Source of the DNA: Pseudomonas phenolilytica | GTDB taxonomy: Bacteria; Pseudomonadota; Gammaproteobacteria; Pseudomonadales; Pseudomonadaceae | Assembly (NCBI RefSeq): GCF_021432765.1 | Contig: NZ_CP058908.1 | Coordinates: 1,690,001-1,754,000 of the forward strand | Length of the DNA stretch: 64,000 nt | Direction: 5' to 3' | Shown here: positions 8,240-17,204 of the stretch, piece by piece | Position numbering within the stretch: the first letter of the stretch is position 1 | Layout: each line of letters opens with the position of its first letter | The notes under the pieces: generated by a model | Seen by the model: only the letters and a program-made list of their open reading frames with translations | What the model was told of the DNA's origin: nothing | The model's database searches: none | Program-made: the position numbers and the translations under genes

Positions 8240-8886
8240 TCGAAGCCATCGGCACCATCCGTGCGCTCACCCCCAAAGGTGGCGACGTTCGCGTGCTGGT
8301 CGAGACCGGCAAGCTCGATCTGGGCGACGTCAAGCTGGGCGACAGCATCGCCGTCAACGGCGTCTGCCTGACCGCGGTAGAGCTGCCGGGCAACGGCTTT
8401 TGGGCCGACGTCAGCCGCGAAACCCTGGCGCGCACCGCCTTCATCGATCTCAAGGCCGGCAGCCGGGTCAACCTGGAAAAGGCCCTGACGCCCACCAGCC
8501 GCCTCGGCGGCCATCTGGTCAGCGGCCATGTCGATGGTGTCGGCGAAGTGGTGGCGCGGGAAGATAACGCCCGCGCGGTGCAGTTCCGCATCCGCGCGCC
8601 GCGCGAGCTGGCCAAGTACATCGCGCTGAAGGGCTCGATCACCGTGGATGGCACCAGCCTCACGGTCAATGCGGTCAATGGCGCCGAATTCGAGCTGACC
8701 ATCGTGCCGCATACCCTCGGCGAAACCATCATGGCCGACTACCGGCCCGGGCGGCAGGTGAACCTGGAGGTCGACCTGCTGGCGCGTTACCTGGAGCGCC
8801 TGATGATGGGCGACAAGGCCGCCGAACCCAAGGCCTCGGCGCTCACCGAAGGTTTTCTCGCCGAGCACGGCTATCTGAAGAATTGA
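8224..8886 (+). CDS. ribE: Riboflavin synthase, alpha subunit
   Basis: A 220-residue enzyme that dismutates two 6,7-dimethyl-8-ribityllumazine molecules into riboflavin. It begins with the invariant MFTGIIE and contains two lumazine-binding repeats (about 1-95 and 96-200), with the SGHVDG motif at the repeat boundary and SLTVNAVNG in the second. The ATG follows GGGAGG. It is first in the FMN-riboswitch-controlled operon; ribB starts 11 bases after its stop. Named ribC in some Pseudomonas annotations. Confidence 0.97.
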   Translation: MFTGIIEAIGTIRALTPKGGDVRVLVETGKLDLGDVKLGDSIAVNGVCLTAVELPGNGFWADVSRETLARTAFIDLKAGSRVNLEKALTPTSRLGGHLVSGHVDGVGEVVAREDNARAVQFRIRAPRELAKYIALKGSITVDGTSLTVNAVNGAEFELTIVPHTLGETIMADYRPGRQVNLEVDLLARYLERLMMGDKAAEPKASALTEGFLAEHGYLKN

Positions 8887-8897
8887 GGAGACGCCCG

Positions 8898-9977
8898 ATG
8901 GCGCTCAATACCGCTGAAGAACTGATCGAAGACATCCGCGCCGGCAAGATGGTCATTCTCATGGATGACGAGGACCGCGAGAACGAGGGCGACATCATCA
9001 TCGCCTCCGAATGCGTCACCGCCGAGCACATCAACTTCATGGCGCGCTTCGCCCGCGGGCTGATCTGCATGCCGATGACCCGCGAGCGCTGCGAACTGCT
9101 CAAGCTGCCGCTGATGGCGCCGCGCAACGGTTCCGGTTTCGGCACCAAGTTCACCGTTTCCATCGAGGCCGCCGAAGGCGTGACCACCGGCATTTCCGCC
9201 GCCGACCGCGCGCGCACCGTGCAGGCCGCGGTGGCGAAGAACGCCGTGGCCGAAGACATCGTCAGCCCCGGGCACATCTTCCCGCTGATGGCACAACCGG
9301 GCGGCGTGCTGGCGCGTGCCGGCCACACCGAGGCCGCGTGCGATCTGGCGCGCATGGCCGGCTTCGAGCCGTCCGGCGTGATCTGCGAGATCATGAACGA
9401 TGACGGCACCATGGCGCGCCGCCCGGAGCTGGAAGTGTTCGCCGAGCAGCACGGGCTGAAGATCGGCACCATCGCCGACCTGATCCACTACCGGATGATC
9501 CACGAGCGCACCGTCGAGCGGGTTTCCGAGCAGCCGCTGGACACCGAGCTGGGCCAGTTCAACCTGGTCACCTACCGCGACGGCGTCGAGGACACCGTGC
9601 ACATGGCACTGACCCGCGGCGAGATTTCCCCCGAGGAGCCGACGCTGGTGCGCGTGCACAACATGGAGCCGCTGCGTGATCTGCTGCTGGTCACCGTGCC
9701 GGGCCGCTGGAGCCTGCGCGCGGCGATGAGCGAGGTGGCCAAGGCCGGCAAGGGCGTGGTGCTGCTGCTCGGCAATCCGCTGACCGGCCCACAGTTGCTG
9801 GCGCAGCTGACCCGTCAGCAGCCGCCGACCCCGGCGACCTACAGTACCGTCGGCGCCGGTTCGCAGATTCTGCGTGACCTGGGCGTGCGCAAGATGCGCC
9901 TGATGAGCGCGCCGATGAAGTTCAACGCGATATCCGGCTTCGATCTGGAAGTTGTAGAATACCTTCCGGCCGAATAA
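8898..9977 (+). CDS. ribB: 3,4-dihydroxy-2-butanone-4-phosphate synthase with degenerate GTP cyclohydrolase II domain
   Basis: A 359-residue protein. The N-terminal DHBP synthase domain (1-200) is intact: acidic loop DDEDRENEGD (23-32) and HTEAACDLARMAGF; it makes the four-carbon unit for lumazine. The C-terminal half resembles GTP cyclohydrolase II but has lost the zinc cysteines: where RibA reads [15 protein letters not shown], this protein has PLRDLLLVTVPGRWS. Cyclohydrolase activity is therefore unlikely and is supplied by the separate ribA gene. Such RibB-GCH2-like fusions are common in pseudomonads. GAGGAG precedes the ATG. Confidence 0.95.
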   Translation: MALNTAEELIEDIRAGKMVILMDDEDRENEGDIIIASECVTAEHINFMARFARGLICMPMTRERCELLKLPLMAPRNGSGFGTKFTVSIEAAEGVTTGISAADRARTVQAAVAKNAVAEDIVSPGHIFPLMAQPGGVLARAGHTEAACDLARMAGFEPSGVICEIMNDDGTMARRPELEVFAEQHGLKIGTIADLIHYRMIHERTVERVSEQPLDTELGQFNLVTYRDGVEDTVHMALTRGEISPEEPTLVRVHNMEPLRDLLLVTVPGRWSLRAAMSEVAKAGKGVVLLLGNPLTGPQLLAQLTRQQPPTPATYSTVGAGSQILRDLGVRKMRLMSAPMKFNAISGFDLEVVEYLPAE

Positions 9978-9982
9978 ATCAG

Positions 9983-10016
9983 AGGCGCCGCGCAGTCCGC
10001 GGCGCCTTCGTTCTTT
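9983..10016 (+). terminator. Strong hairpin between ribB and ribH
   Basis: AGGCGCCGCG and CGCGGCGCCT form a perfect 10-bp stem with a five-base loop, followed by TCGTTCTTT. It could be an internal terminator or attenuator that lowers ribH-nusB transcription relative to ribE-ribB, or an mRNA-processing hairpin. Confidence 0.65.
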
Positions 10017-10036
10017 AAAGAGATGAGAAAGCACCC

Positions 10037-10513
10037 ATGCCCCTGAAGACCATCGAAGGAACCTTCATCGCCCCGCAGGGCAAGTACGCCCTGGTCGTAG
10101 GCCGCTTCAACAGCTTCGTCGTCGAGAGCCTGGTCAGCGGCGCGGTCGACGCGCTGGTTCGCCACGGCGTCAGCGAGAACGACATCACCATCATCCGTGC
10201 ACCGGGTGCCTTCGAGATTCCGCTGGTCGCGCAGAAAGTCGCCCAACAGGGCGAATACGACGCCATCGTCGCCCTCGGCGCGGTCATTCGTGGCGGCACG
10301 CCGCACTTCGAATACGTTGCCGGCGAATGCACCAAGGGTCTGGCTCAGGTCTCCATGGAGTTCGGCGTACCGGTCGCCTTCGGCGTGCTGACCGTCGACT
10401 CCATCGAACAGGCTATCGAGCGCTCCGGCACCAAGGCCGGCAACAAGGGCGCCGAAGCCGCACTTTCCGCACTGGAAATGGTGAGCCTGCTGTCGCAGCT
10501 GGAGGCGAAGTGA
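10037..10513 (+). CDS. ribH: 6,7-dimethyl-8-ribityllumazine synthase
   Basis: A 158-residue lumazine synthase that condenses the RibB product with the pyrimidine from RibD. Family signatures are [13 protein letters not shown] near the N terminus, the phosphate/substrate loop APGAFEIP, and [17 protein letters not shown] containing the catalytic histidine. It assembles into hollow oligomers that can house riboflavin synthase in other bacteria. Length is normal. The stop overlaps the GTG start of nusB (GTGA), so ribH and nusB are co-translated. Confidence 0.97.
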   Translation: MPLKTIEGTFIAPQGKYALVVGRFNSFVVESLVSGAVDALVRHGVSENDITIIRAPGAFEIPLVAQKVAQQGEYDAIVALGAVIRGGTPHFEYVAGECTKGLAQVSMEFGVPVAFGVLTVDSIEQAIERSGTKAGNKGAEAALSALEMVSLLSQLEAK

Positions 10514-10995
10514 GCCTGAATCACGACGATAGCCAGGACGCTCCGCAGCCCAAGGCCAAGGGCAAGATCGCTACCCGCCGGGTGGCGCGGAGCCTGGCGA
10601 TGCAGGCGCTGTACCAGTGGCACATGGCCGGTCAGAGCCTCAACGAAATCGAAGCGCAGTTCCGCGTCGACAACGATTTCAGCGGTGTCGACGGTGCCTA
10701 CTTCCACGAACTGCTCAACGGCGTCGCGCGCAAGAAGACCGAAGTCGATCAGGCCATCGAGCCGAACCTCGATCGTCCACTGGACGAGCTGGACCCGGTC
10801 GAGCTGGCGATCCTGCGCCTGTCCACCTACGAGCTGATGCAGCGCGTCGACGTGCCGTACCGCGTGGTCATCAACGAAGGCATCGAGCTGGCCAAGGTCT
10901 ATGGCGCCACCGACGGGCACAAGTTCGTCAACGGCGTGCTGGACAAGCTGGCGCCTACTCTGCGCAGCGCCGAAGTGCGCAACCACAAGCGCTGA
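10510..10995 (+). CDS. nusB: Transcription antitermination factor NusB
   Basis: A 161-residue helical RNA-binding protein that, with NusE (S10), binds boxA of rRNA leaders to form antitermination complexes. Recognisable segments are [16 protein letters not shown] at the N terminus, [16 protein letters not shown] in the middle, and [22 protein letters not shown] near the C terminus. The basic N-terminal extension ([11 protein letters not shown]) is typical of Pseudomonas NusB. The GTG start overlapping the ribH stop gives the expected length. Confidence 0.97.
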   Translation: MSLNHDDSQDAPQPKAKGKIATRRVARSLAMQALYQWHMAGQSLNEIEAQFRVDNDFSGVDGAYFHELLNGVARKKTEVDQAIEPNLDRPLDELDPVELAILRLSTYELMQRVDVPYRVVINEGIELAKVYGATDGHKFVNGVLDKLAPTLRSAEVRNHKR

Positions 10996-11007
10996 GGGCT
11001 GCTCGCC

Positions 11008-11970
11008 TTGCTGGGTGAGTTCGAGCTGATCCGTCACTACTTCGCCGCCGCCGCTTGCGCCAGGGCCGGCGGCGAAGTCGTGCTGGGCATCGGTGACGAT
11101 TGCGCCCTGCTGGACATTCCCACCGGCGAACAGCTGGCCGTGTCCACCGATACCCTGGTCGCCGGGGTGCATTTCCCCGATTCCTGCGATCCGTTCCTGC
11201 TCGGCCAGCGCGCACTGGCAGTTGCCGCCAGCGATCTTGCGGGCATGGGCGCGACGCCCATCGGCTTCACCCTGGCCCTGACGCTGCCTGCCGCCGACGC
11301 GCTCTGGCTGGCCGAATTCGCCCGCGGGCTGGATGCGATGGCGCTCGACTGCAGCCTGCGTCTGATCGGCGGCGATACCACCCGCGGGCCGTTGTGCCTG
11401 ACCGTCACCGTGTTCGGCCGGGTGCCGGCCGGGCAGGCGCTGGTTCGATCCGGCGCGCAGGTCGGCGATCTGCTCTGCGTCGGCGGCGTGCTCGGAGAGG
11501 CCGCCGGCGCCTTGCCGCTGGTGCTGGGGCAGGCCGAGGCCGATGCGGACGTCGCCGAGCATCTGCTGGCGCGCTACTGGTCGCCACAGCCGCAGCTGGC
11601 GCTGGGCGAGGCGCTGCGCGGGCGGGCCACGGCGGCGCTGGATATCTCCGACGGGCTACTCGCCGACTGCGGGCATATCGCCAAGGCGTCGAGCGTCGCG
11701 CTGCGGATCGAGCGCGAGCGGGTGCCGCTGTCCGCGCCGCTGCAGCGCCTCGCCGGTACCGCCGAGGCGCTGCGCTGCGCGCTCGCCGGTGGTGACGACT
11801 ACGTGCTGACCTTCACCCTGCCGCCCGCCGAGCTGGCGGCGCTGCAGGACGCCCAATGGCCGGTGCATGTCATCGGCTGCGTCACGGTCGGGCAGGGCGT
11901 GCAGCTGGTCGATGCGGCGGGCAACGAACTACCCGTGTCCTCGCGTGGTTACAACCATTTCCATGCATAG
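11008..11970 (+). CDS. thiL: Thiamine-monophosphate kinase
   Basis: A 320-residue enzyme that phosphorylates thiamine monophosphate to the coenzyme thiamine diphosphate. Family motifs: GEFELI at the N terminus, GIGDDCALL (metal and ATP site), STDTLVAGVHFP, SDLAGMGATPIG, GGDTTRGP and ALDISDGLLAD. The start is TTG directly preceding LGEFELIRH, which matches the conserved N terminus; no ATG lies nearby in frame. It follows nusB by 12 bases and is part of the same transcript. The C-terminal GGDDYVLTFT is also typical. Confidence 0.95.
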   Translation: MLGEFELIRHYFAAAACARAGGEVVLGIGDDCALLDIPTGEQLAVSTDTLVAGVHFPDSCDPFLLGQRALAVAASDLAGMGATPIGFTLALTLPAADALWLAEFARGLDAMALDCSLRLIGGDTTRGPLCLTVTVFGRVPAGQALVRSGAQVGDLLCVGGVLGEAAGALPLVLGQAEADADVAEHLLARYWSPQPQLALGEALRGRATAALDISDGLLADCGHIAKASSVALRIERERVPLSAPLQRLAGTAEALRCALAGGDDYVLTFTLPPAELAALQDAQWPVHVIGCVTVGQGVQLVDAAGNELPVSSRGYNHFHA

Positions 11971-12008
11971 CGTCGTTGCGCCAGTGCGCTCAGAAAAGGA
12001 ACGCCGTC

Positions 12009-12506
12009 TTGACTGACTCCTCGCCGCTCGCGGCCAAGCCGCAAGTCCTGGTCTGGTCCAATCCCTGGCACAACCTGGCGTTCGGCTTCGGCTCCGGTCT
12101 GATGCCAAAGGCGCCTGGCACCTGGGGCTCGCTGGTGGCGCTGCCGTTCGTGCCGCTGTGGCAGCTGCTGCCGGGCTGGGGCTATGGCGTGCTGCTGGTG
12201 CTGAGCATGCTGTTCGGTATCTGGCTGTGCGGCAAGGTGGCGCGCGAGCTGGGCGTGCACGACCACGAGGGCATCGTCTGGGACGAGTTCGTCGGCATCT
12301 GGATGACCTTCTGGCTGGCACCGCAAGGCTGGCACTGGCTGCTGCTCGGCTTCGTGGTGTTCCGCGCGATGGACATCGCCAAGCCCTGGCCGATCAGTTG
12401 GGTCGACCGCCATGTGCACGGCGGCATCGGCATCATGCTCGACGACATTCTCGCCGGCGCCGCTGCCTGGGCGGCGATGCAGGGGCTGGTGGCACTGCTG
12501 GCGTGA
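12009..12506 (+). CDS. pgpA: Phosphatidylglycerophosphatase A
   Basis: A 165-residue inner-membrane phosphatase that removes the terminal phosphate from phosphatidylglycerophosphate to give phosphatidylglycerol. Motifs include GFGSGLMPKAPGTWGSL (the PgpA N-terminal signature), HDHEGIVWDEFVGIW with the acidic active-site residues, and DRHVHGGIGIMLDDILAG. There are three to four hydrophobic segments. The start is TTG preceded by AAAAGGAA; a longer upstream frame inside thiL has no ribosome site. It follows thiL closely, as in other gammaproteobacteria. Confidence 0.95.
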   Translation: MTDSSPLAAKPQVLVWSNPWHNLAFGFGSGLMPKAPGTWGSLVALPFVPLWQLLPGWGYGVLLVLSMLFGIWLCGKVARELGVHDHEGIVWDEFVGIWMTFWLAPQGWHWLLLGFVVFRAMDIAKPWPISWVDRHVHGGIGIMLDDILAGAAAWAAMQGLVALLA

Positions 12507-12591
12507 TCAAGTGTGCGGCGGCTCGCTGAATCCTCCGCGCGGCTGGCGGAAGATTGCCCGGCCTGTCCAATGCCTACTTTCAAGGACTCCC

Positions 12592-13239
12592 ATGCGTCGC
12601 TTTGAACTTCTTCTCGCTGGCTTGCTGCTGTTGCCGTCGCTGGCGGTGTCCGCACCGATGGTGCAGGTGGTCGGGCTGTTTCCCGGCGCCGCGGTGCTGA
12701 ACGTCGATGGCCAGCGCAAGTTGGTCAAGGTCGGCCAGGCCGGTCCCGGCGGCGTCGAAGTGGTGAGTGCCGATTCACGCGGTGCGGTGCTGCGCGTCGG
12801 CGGCGTCGAGCGCAGCTACGGCCTGAGTCGCGAGTACAGCGGCGCCGGCTATGCCGCACCGGAAAAGACTCAGCTCAGCGTGGCCAAAGGCGTGGGCGGA
12901 CATTACTGGATCGCCGGATCGATCAATGGCCAGCCGGTGCAGTTCCTTGTCGATACCGGAGCGACCTCGGTCGCCATCAACGAAAACCAGGCGCGGCGGC
13001 TGGGCATCGATTACCGGGCCGCCGGCCAGCCGCTGCTGGTCAACACCGCCAGCGGTACGGCCAAGGCCTGGCGCGTGCGCCTGAACAGCGTCAAGGTCGG
13101 CAGCATCGACGTGCTGGGCGTCGAAGCGGTCGTGCTCGAGGGCGAATCGCCCAGCGAGGCCCTGCTGGGCATGAGCTTCCTTGGCCGGGTCAGCTGGCGC
13201 GAGGATCAGGGTGTGCTCCGGCTGGAGTCGAAAATCTAG
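12592..13239 (+). CDS. Retropepsin-like aspartic protease (TIGR02281 type), exported
   Basis: A 215-residue protein with a signal peptide (residues 1-21) and a C-terminal clan AA aspartic protease domain. The catalytic motif is FLVDTGATS with DTGA at 121-124, followed downstream by LLGMSFLGR, the hydrophobic-glycine element of the family. One catalytic aspartate per chain implies a homodimer. Residues 22-95 form an N-terminal beta-rich domain. Periplasmic members of this family are widespread and uncharacterised. The gene follows pgpA with an 85-base gap and may have its own promoter. Confidence 0.87.
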   Translation: MRRFELLLAGLLLLPSLAVSAPMVQVVGLFPGAAVLNVDGQRKLVKVGQAGPGGVEVVSADSRGAVLRVGGVERSYGLSREYSGAGYAAPEKTQLSVAKGVGGHYWIAGSINGQPVQFLVDTGATSVAINENQARRLGIDYRAAGQPLLVNTASGTAKAWRVRLNSVKVGSIDVLGVEAVVLEGESPSEALLGMSFLGRVSWREDQGVLRLESKI

Positions 13240-13334
13240 CGCGGGCGATCCGTCACCGGCGGATGAGCGTTGTGCAGTCCGGTCGGAGGGCGTCGGGGCA
13301 TCGATTCGGATTACATTTGGCCGATTACGCTCGC

Positions 13335-13363
13335 CCTTTGCGCCGTCCAGTTAGTGTTACAAT
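13335..13363 (+). promoter_or_regulatory. Putative promoter of ribA
   Basis: TACAAT makes a good -10 hexamer 33 bases before the ribA GTG; the -35 (CCTTTG at 17-base spacing) is poor. The gap between the protease gene and ribA is AT-richer than its surroundings, as expected of a promoter. Confidence 0.4.
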
Positions 13364-13395
13364 ATCCGCCTTTTTCCTCTCTGGGACTTCCGCCC

Positions 13396-14013
13396 GTGTC
13401 TGTCGTGTTCGTCGCCGCTTCCAAACTGCCGACGCCGTTCGGTGTGTTCACCATGCATGGATTTCTCGACCAGGACACCGGCAAGGAACATGTCGCGCTG
13501 ACCCTGGGCGACGTGGCTGATGGCAAGCCGGTGCTGGGGCGGCTGCACTCCGAATGTCTGACCGGCGACGCGCTGTTCAGCCTGCGCTGCGATTGCGGCT
13601 TCCAGCTCGAGGCGGCCATGCGTGCCATCGCCGAGGAGGGCCGTGGCGTGCTGCTCTACCTGCGCCAGGAAGGTCGTGGCATTGGCCTGCTGAACAAGAT
13701 TCGCGCCTATGAACTGCAGGACGGCGGCGCCGACACCGTCGAGGCCAACGAGCGTCTGGGATTCGCGCCGGACATGCGCGACTACGGCATCTGCCTGCCG
13801 ATGCTCGAGCACCTGGGTATCGTCGAGGTCAAGCTGATGACCAACAACCCGCGCAAGGTCAAGGCGCTGCAGGGCTTCGGCATCCGCGTGGCCGAGCGCA
13901 AGCCGCTGCAGATCGCGCACAATCCGCACAACCGCAAATACCTCGCGACCAAGGCCGGCAAGCTCGGCCACATGCTCGGCGAGATTCATCAGGGCGAAGC
14001 CGAGCAGTCGTGA
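13396..14013 (+). CDS. ribA: GTP cyclohydrolase II
   Basis: A 205-residue enzyme for the first committed step of riboflavin synthesis, opening GTP to the diaminopyrimidine used by RibD. The zinc site is complete: C54, C65 and C67 in [18 protein letters not shown]. The catalytic segment [14 protein letters not shown] and the nucleotide-binding [11 protein letters not shown] are present. This single-domain enzyme compensates for the degenerate second domain of RibB. Start is GTG; the length matches stand-alone RibA. It is not behind the FMN riboswitch. Its stop overlaps the next start (GTGA). Confidence 0.97.
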   Translation: MSVVFVAASKLPTPFGVFTMHGFLDQDTGKEHVALTLGDVADGKPVLGRLHSECLTGDALFSLRCDCGFQLEAAMRAIAEEGRGVLLYLRQEGRGIGLLNKIRAYELQDGGADTVEANERLGFAPDMRDYGICLPMLEHLGIVEVKLMTNNPRKVKALQGFGIRVAERKPLQIAHNPHNRKYLATKAGKLGHMLGEIHQGEAEQS

Positions 14014-14417
14014 ATCGCGCTGCTGTCCGCCGCCAGCTCGCCCGCGAGGGCTGGCTGCATGCTGCGCTGATGGTGCTGCCGGCGCTGCTGCTTGGTCGCA
14101 CCGGGCTGCAGCTGGGCAACGGGGGGCTGGTGTTGTTCGCCGCCGGCCTCGCTTCGCTGTTCTTCAGCCTGCCGGCGTTCACCCGCTTCAAACATGCGCT
14201 GATCGCCACGGAGCAGGCGCTGGGTGACACCGCCGAGCCGGCGGCCTGGGCGCAGCTGCGGCGTATTCGCCGACGCGCGCTGCTGATCGCGTCATTGCCG
14301 GCCTGGCTGGCGGCGGTCGGCGCGCTGCTCGGCATGGAACCGGTGGCGCGCCTGCTGCTGGTGCTCGGCAGCCTTAGCTTGCTCATCCTCTATCGCATTC
14401 CGCGGCAGCTGCGCTGA
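14010..14417 (+). CDS. Small integral membrane protein
   Basis: A 135-residue protein with about four hydrophobic segments (near residues 15-32, 38-56, 90-108 and 112-130) separated by a charged cytoplasmic-type loop (57-90). No catalytic motif or named family is apparent. Start is GTG overlapping the ribA stop, and its own stop overlaps the start of the BtuF-like gene, so the three genes are translationally coupled. A similar gene sits between ribA and a cobalamin-binding protein in P. aeruginosa. Function unknown; a role in cofactor or cobalamin handling is only suggested by position. Confidence 0.75.
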   Translation: MNRAAVRRQLAREGWLHAALMVLPALLLGRTGLQLGNGGLVLFAAGLASLFFSLPAFTRFKHALIATEQALGDTAEPAAWAQLRRIRRRALLIASLPAWLAAVGALLGMEPVARLLLVLGSLSLLILYRIPRQLR

Positions 14418-15217
14418 TGCGCCTGTTGTGGTTCGTCGCGCTGCTGCTGGTGCCGCTTTCGGCGAGCGCGGCACAGCGGGTGGTGAGCCTGGCGCCCTCG
14501 CTCAGCGAAATCATGCTCGAACTCGATGCCGGCGATCGGCTGGTCGGCGTGCTCGATGGCGGCGAGCGTCCGCCGGCGCTGGCCGGCGTGCAATCGGTCG
14601 GTCGCTACGGCCAGGTGGAGCTGGAAACGCTGCTCAGCCTGCGTCCCGATCTGGTGCTGCTCTGGCCCGACAGCATTGCGCGCGGCCAGCGTCAGCAGTT
14701 GCAGCAGCTTGGCATCCCGCTGCTGGTGGTCGAGCCGTCGCGGCTCGAACAACTGGCCGAACAGTTCGCGCTGATCGGACGCGCCGTCGACCGCGTCGAG
14801 CAGGGCGTCCAGCTGGCCGAGCGCTTTCGCCACGGCCTGGCGCAGCTGCGTCAGCAATACGCGCGCACGCCGCCGCTGCGGGTCTTCTATCAGGTCTGGC
14901 ATCGCCCGCTGTATACGCTCGGCGGCCCGCAGATCATCAGCGAGGCGATCGAGGTATGTGGTGGGGTGAACGTGTTCGCCGACCTTCAGCTGCCGGCGCC
15001 GCAGGTGAGCGTCGAAGCCGTGCTGGCACGCGATCCCGAGGTGATCCTCGGCGGCAGCGGCGCCGAACTGGAGAGCTGGAAAGCCTGGCCGCAGCTCAGT
15101 GCGGTGCGTAGCGGGCGCTTGCTCGCCGTGCCGGACAAGGGGCTGGAGCGGCCGAGCTTCCAGATGCTGGGCGCGATCGGGAAGCTCTGCGAAGCGATGG
15201 CGCGGGCGGCGCCGTGA
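14417..15217 (+). CDS. btuF: Periplasmic cobalamin-binding protein (BtuF-like)
   Basis: A 266-residue helical-backbone substrate-binding protein of the class that delivers vitamin B12 or siderophores to an ABC importer. There is a signal peptide (1-19), then QRVVSLAPSLSEIMLEL at the start of the first lobe and a middle helix linking two lobes. Conserved BtuF-type segments are SVGRYGQVELETLLSLRPDLVL and GGVNVFADL. It lies tail-to-tail with btuB, which supports cobalamin as ligand. No BtuC or BtuD gene is adjacent, so its membrane partner must be elsewhere. Confidence 0.87.
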   Translation: MRLLWFVALLLVPLSASAAQRVVSLAPSLSEIMLELDAGDRLVGVLDGGERPPALAGVQSVGRYGQVELETLLSLRPDLVLLWPDSIARGQRQQLQQLGIPLLVVEPSRLEQLAEQFALIGRAVDRVEQGVQLAERFRHGLAQLRQQYARTPPLRVFYQVWHRPLYTLGGPQIISEAIEVCGGVNVFADLQLPAPQVSVEAVLARDPEVILGGSGAELESWKAWPQLSAVRSGRLLAVPDKGLERPSFQMLGAIGKLCEAMARAAP

Positions 15218-15236
15218 GGGCGCGCCCGCATTCCGC

Positions 15237-17108
15237 TTAGAGCGAAGGGGTCCAGGTCATGGCGAACAGGACGGTGCGTCCGGCTTCGCGATAACCGTAG
15301 TTCAGCACCGGATCGGTCCAGCCTGGGCCGGTGGGGCGGTCGTAGGTTGCCAGCGTATATTCGCGGTCGAACAGGTTGTTGACCTTGGCCTCCCAGAGCA
15401 GCTCGGGGTGGCTCTGCCAGCCCGCGCGCAGATCGAAGACGCCGTAGCCGGCCAGCTCGCGGGTATTGGCCGCATTGTCCTGGCGTGCGCTGGCGACGTG
15501 CCAGCCGGCGCCGGCCGACAGGCTGCCGAATTCGCGATCGAGGTCGATACTCAGCGTGCGCTTGGCACGGCGGGGCAGGGCATGACCGCTGTCGCGATCA
15601 CGCGGATCAATGACGCTCACGCCCAGACTGGCCTGCCAGCCCAGCAGTTCGCGAGCCACGCTGGCCTCGAAGCCGTTGATCCGTGCCTGGCTGATGTTCT
15701 CCGGGCGTCTGGCGGCACTGTCCCAGGCAATCATGTCTTCCACATCGGTGCGGTAGACCGAGGCTTCCAGCTGAGTGCCTTCTACGTCGGCGCGCCATTG
15801 CAGCTCGTAGGTCTTCGACGTTTCGGGGCTCAGGCCGGCATTGCCCATTCCGGGGTAATAGAGATCGGAGAAGGTCGGCGCACGGAAGCCTTCGCCGTAG
15901 CTGAGGATCCAGCGCTGCGACTCGCCCACCGGCAGGCTGAAGGCGGCGTTCCAGCTGTTGTGGCTGCCGAACTGTTCGTTGTCGTCGTGGCGCAGGCCGA
16001 GTTCGGTACCGAAACGGTCGCCCTGGAAGCTGTGCTGGGCGAAGAAGGCCAGGTTGTCGCGGCTGTCTTCCTGATAGGCGGTGGATGCGTCGAGACGGTC
16101 TTCGTACCAGTCGCTGCCCAGACTCAACTGCTGGCGTTCGCTCAGTTGCAGCCGGTTTATCCAGGCCGCCGAATGCCGTGTGGTTTCCAGAAAGCCGTTG
16201 TTCCAGGGACTGCTGGCGCCGACCACCTTGTTGCGGTCGAAGCTGCGGCCCAGTTCCAGACGGCTGTTCCAGACGTCGGTCAGCTGACCGTTCAGGTAAC
16301 CGCTGTAGCTGCTGACACGAAACTCGTCCTGCGGTGTGCCCGGGGCGAAGTCGTAGGCATCGTCGTATTCGTTCTCGCCGCGTTGATCGTTGAGGCTGAG
16401 GCCCGCCTGCCAGTCGGCATTGAGCTGGTGATCCAGCTTCAGGTGCAGTGCCTGCGCACGCTGGCCGTCGTCGTCGCTGTCGGCACCGCGGTTGTCGCGG
16501 CTGATATCGAAACCGTCACGCTCGTCGAGACTCGCGCCGAGATGGACGCGGGTCTGCTCGGTGCCAGCCGCCAGGCTCAGGCTGCGCTGGAAGGTCTGGT
16601 CGCTGCCGGCCGCGAGGCGGATTTCCGGCTTCACTCCGGGCTTGCCGCTGCGCGTGAAGATCTGGATGACGCCGCCGATCGCATCGGCACCATAGAGTGA
16701 CGAGCGCGGGCCGCGGATCACTTCGACGCGCTCGATATTGTCGATCGCCAGGTAATCGAGACGGGCGAAGCCGCTGGTGGCCGAGGAAATGCGCTGACCA
16801 TCGAGCAGCACCAGCGTCTGCGCGGTGCCGGTGCCGCGCAGCGACAGCGACGGCAGGCCGCCGGCGCTGCCGACGGTCACGCCCGGCACCCGGCGCAGCA
16901 ATTCCGGCACGCTGCGCGCCTGCAGGCGCTGGATATCGGCGCGGGTGAACACGGTGTTGGCGGCGGTGGCGGTGGCGCGAGGCTCGGCCTGGCGCGCGGA
17001 AGTCACCAGCATGTTGGGCAGCTGGTAGCTGTTGGCGTCGGTAGTGTCGGCAAACACCTGCGTGCCAGGCAGCAGCGCCACGGCCAGGGCAAGTCGGGAC
17101 AGTTTCAT
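15237..17108 (-). CDS. btuB: TonB-dependent vitamin B12 receptor
   Basis: A 623-residue outer-membrane receptor. It has a signal peptide (1-20), a TonB box-like NMLVTSAR near residue 33, a plug domain (about 45-165, with VLLDGQRIS and RGPRSSLYGADAIGGVIQIFT) and a 22-strand barrel. In the C-terminal third the segments SYGEGFRAPTFSDLYYPG and NLFDREYTLATYDRPTGPG are typical of BtuB. A cobalamin riboswitch precedes it on the same strand, which fixes the ligand class. The last residues (TWTPSL) lack the usual terminal aromatic residue. Ribosome site TGAGGAA. Confidence 0.95.
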   Translation of the reverse strand: MKLSRLALAVALLPGTQVFADTTDANSYQLPNMLVTSARQAEPRATATAANTVFTRADIQRLQARSVPELLRRVPGVTVGSAGGLPSLSLRGTGTAQTLVLLDGQRISSATSGFARLDYLAIDNIERVEVIRGPRSSLYGADAIGGVIQIFTRSGKPGVKPEIRLAAGSDQTFQRSLSLAAGTEQTRVHLGASLDERDGFDISRDNRGADSDDDGQRAQALHLKLDHQLNADWQAGLSLNDQRGENEYDDAYDFAPGTPQDEFRVSSYSGYLNGQLTDVWNSRLELGRSFDRNKVVGASSPWNNGFLETTRHSAAWINRLQLSERQQLSLGSDWYEDRLDASTAYQEDSRDNLAFFAQHSFQGDRFGTELGLRHDDNEQFGSHNSWNAAFSLPVGESQRWILSYGEGFRAPTFSDLYYPGMGNAGLSPETSKTYELQWRADVEGTQLEASVYRTDVEDMIAWDSAARRPENISQARINGFEASVARELLGWQASLGVSVIDPRDRDSGHALPRRAKRTLSIDLDREFGSLSAGAGWHVASARQDNAANTRELAGYGVFDLRAGWQSHPELLWEAKVNNLFDREYTLATYDRPTGPGWTDPVLNYGYREAGRTVLFAMTWTPSL

Positions 17109-17204
17109 TCTTGGAATTCCTCAAAAGATCACAGCTTTCGAGGAGGGCAGGAACAAGCGGGGGCGAAAGGCAGACGGCCGCGCTTGACGGTGCTGCCCTC
17201 CGCA

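Noticed and set aside
15099..16700. A 533-codon plus-strand frame across the end of the BtuF-like gene and through btuB
   Set aside because: It lies antisense to the btuB barrel and has no ribosome site or recognisable domain.
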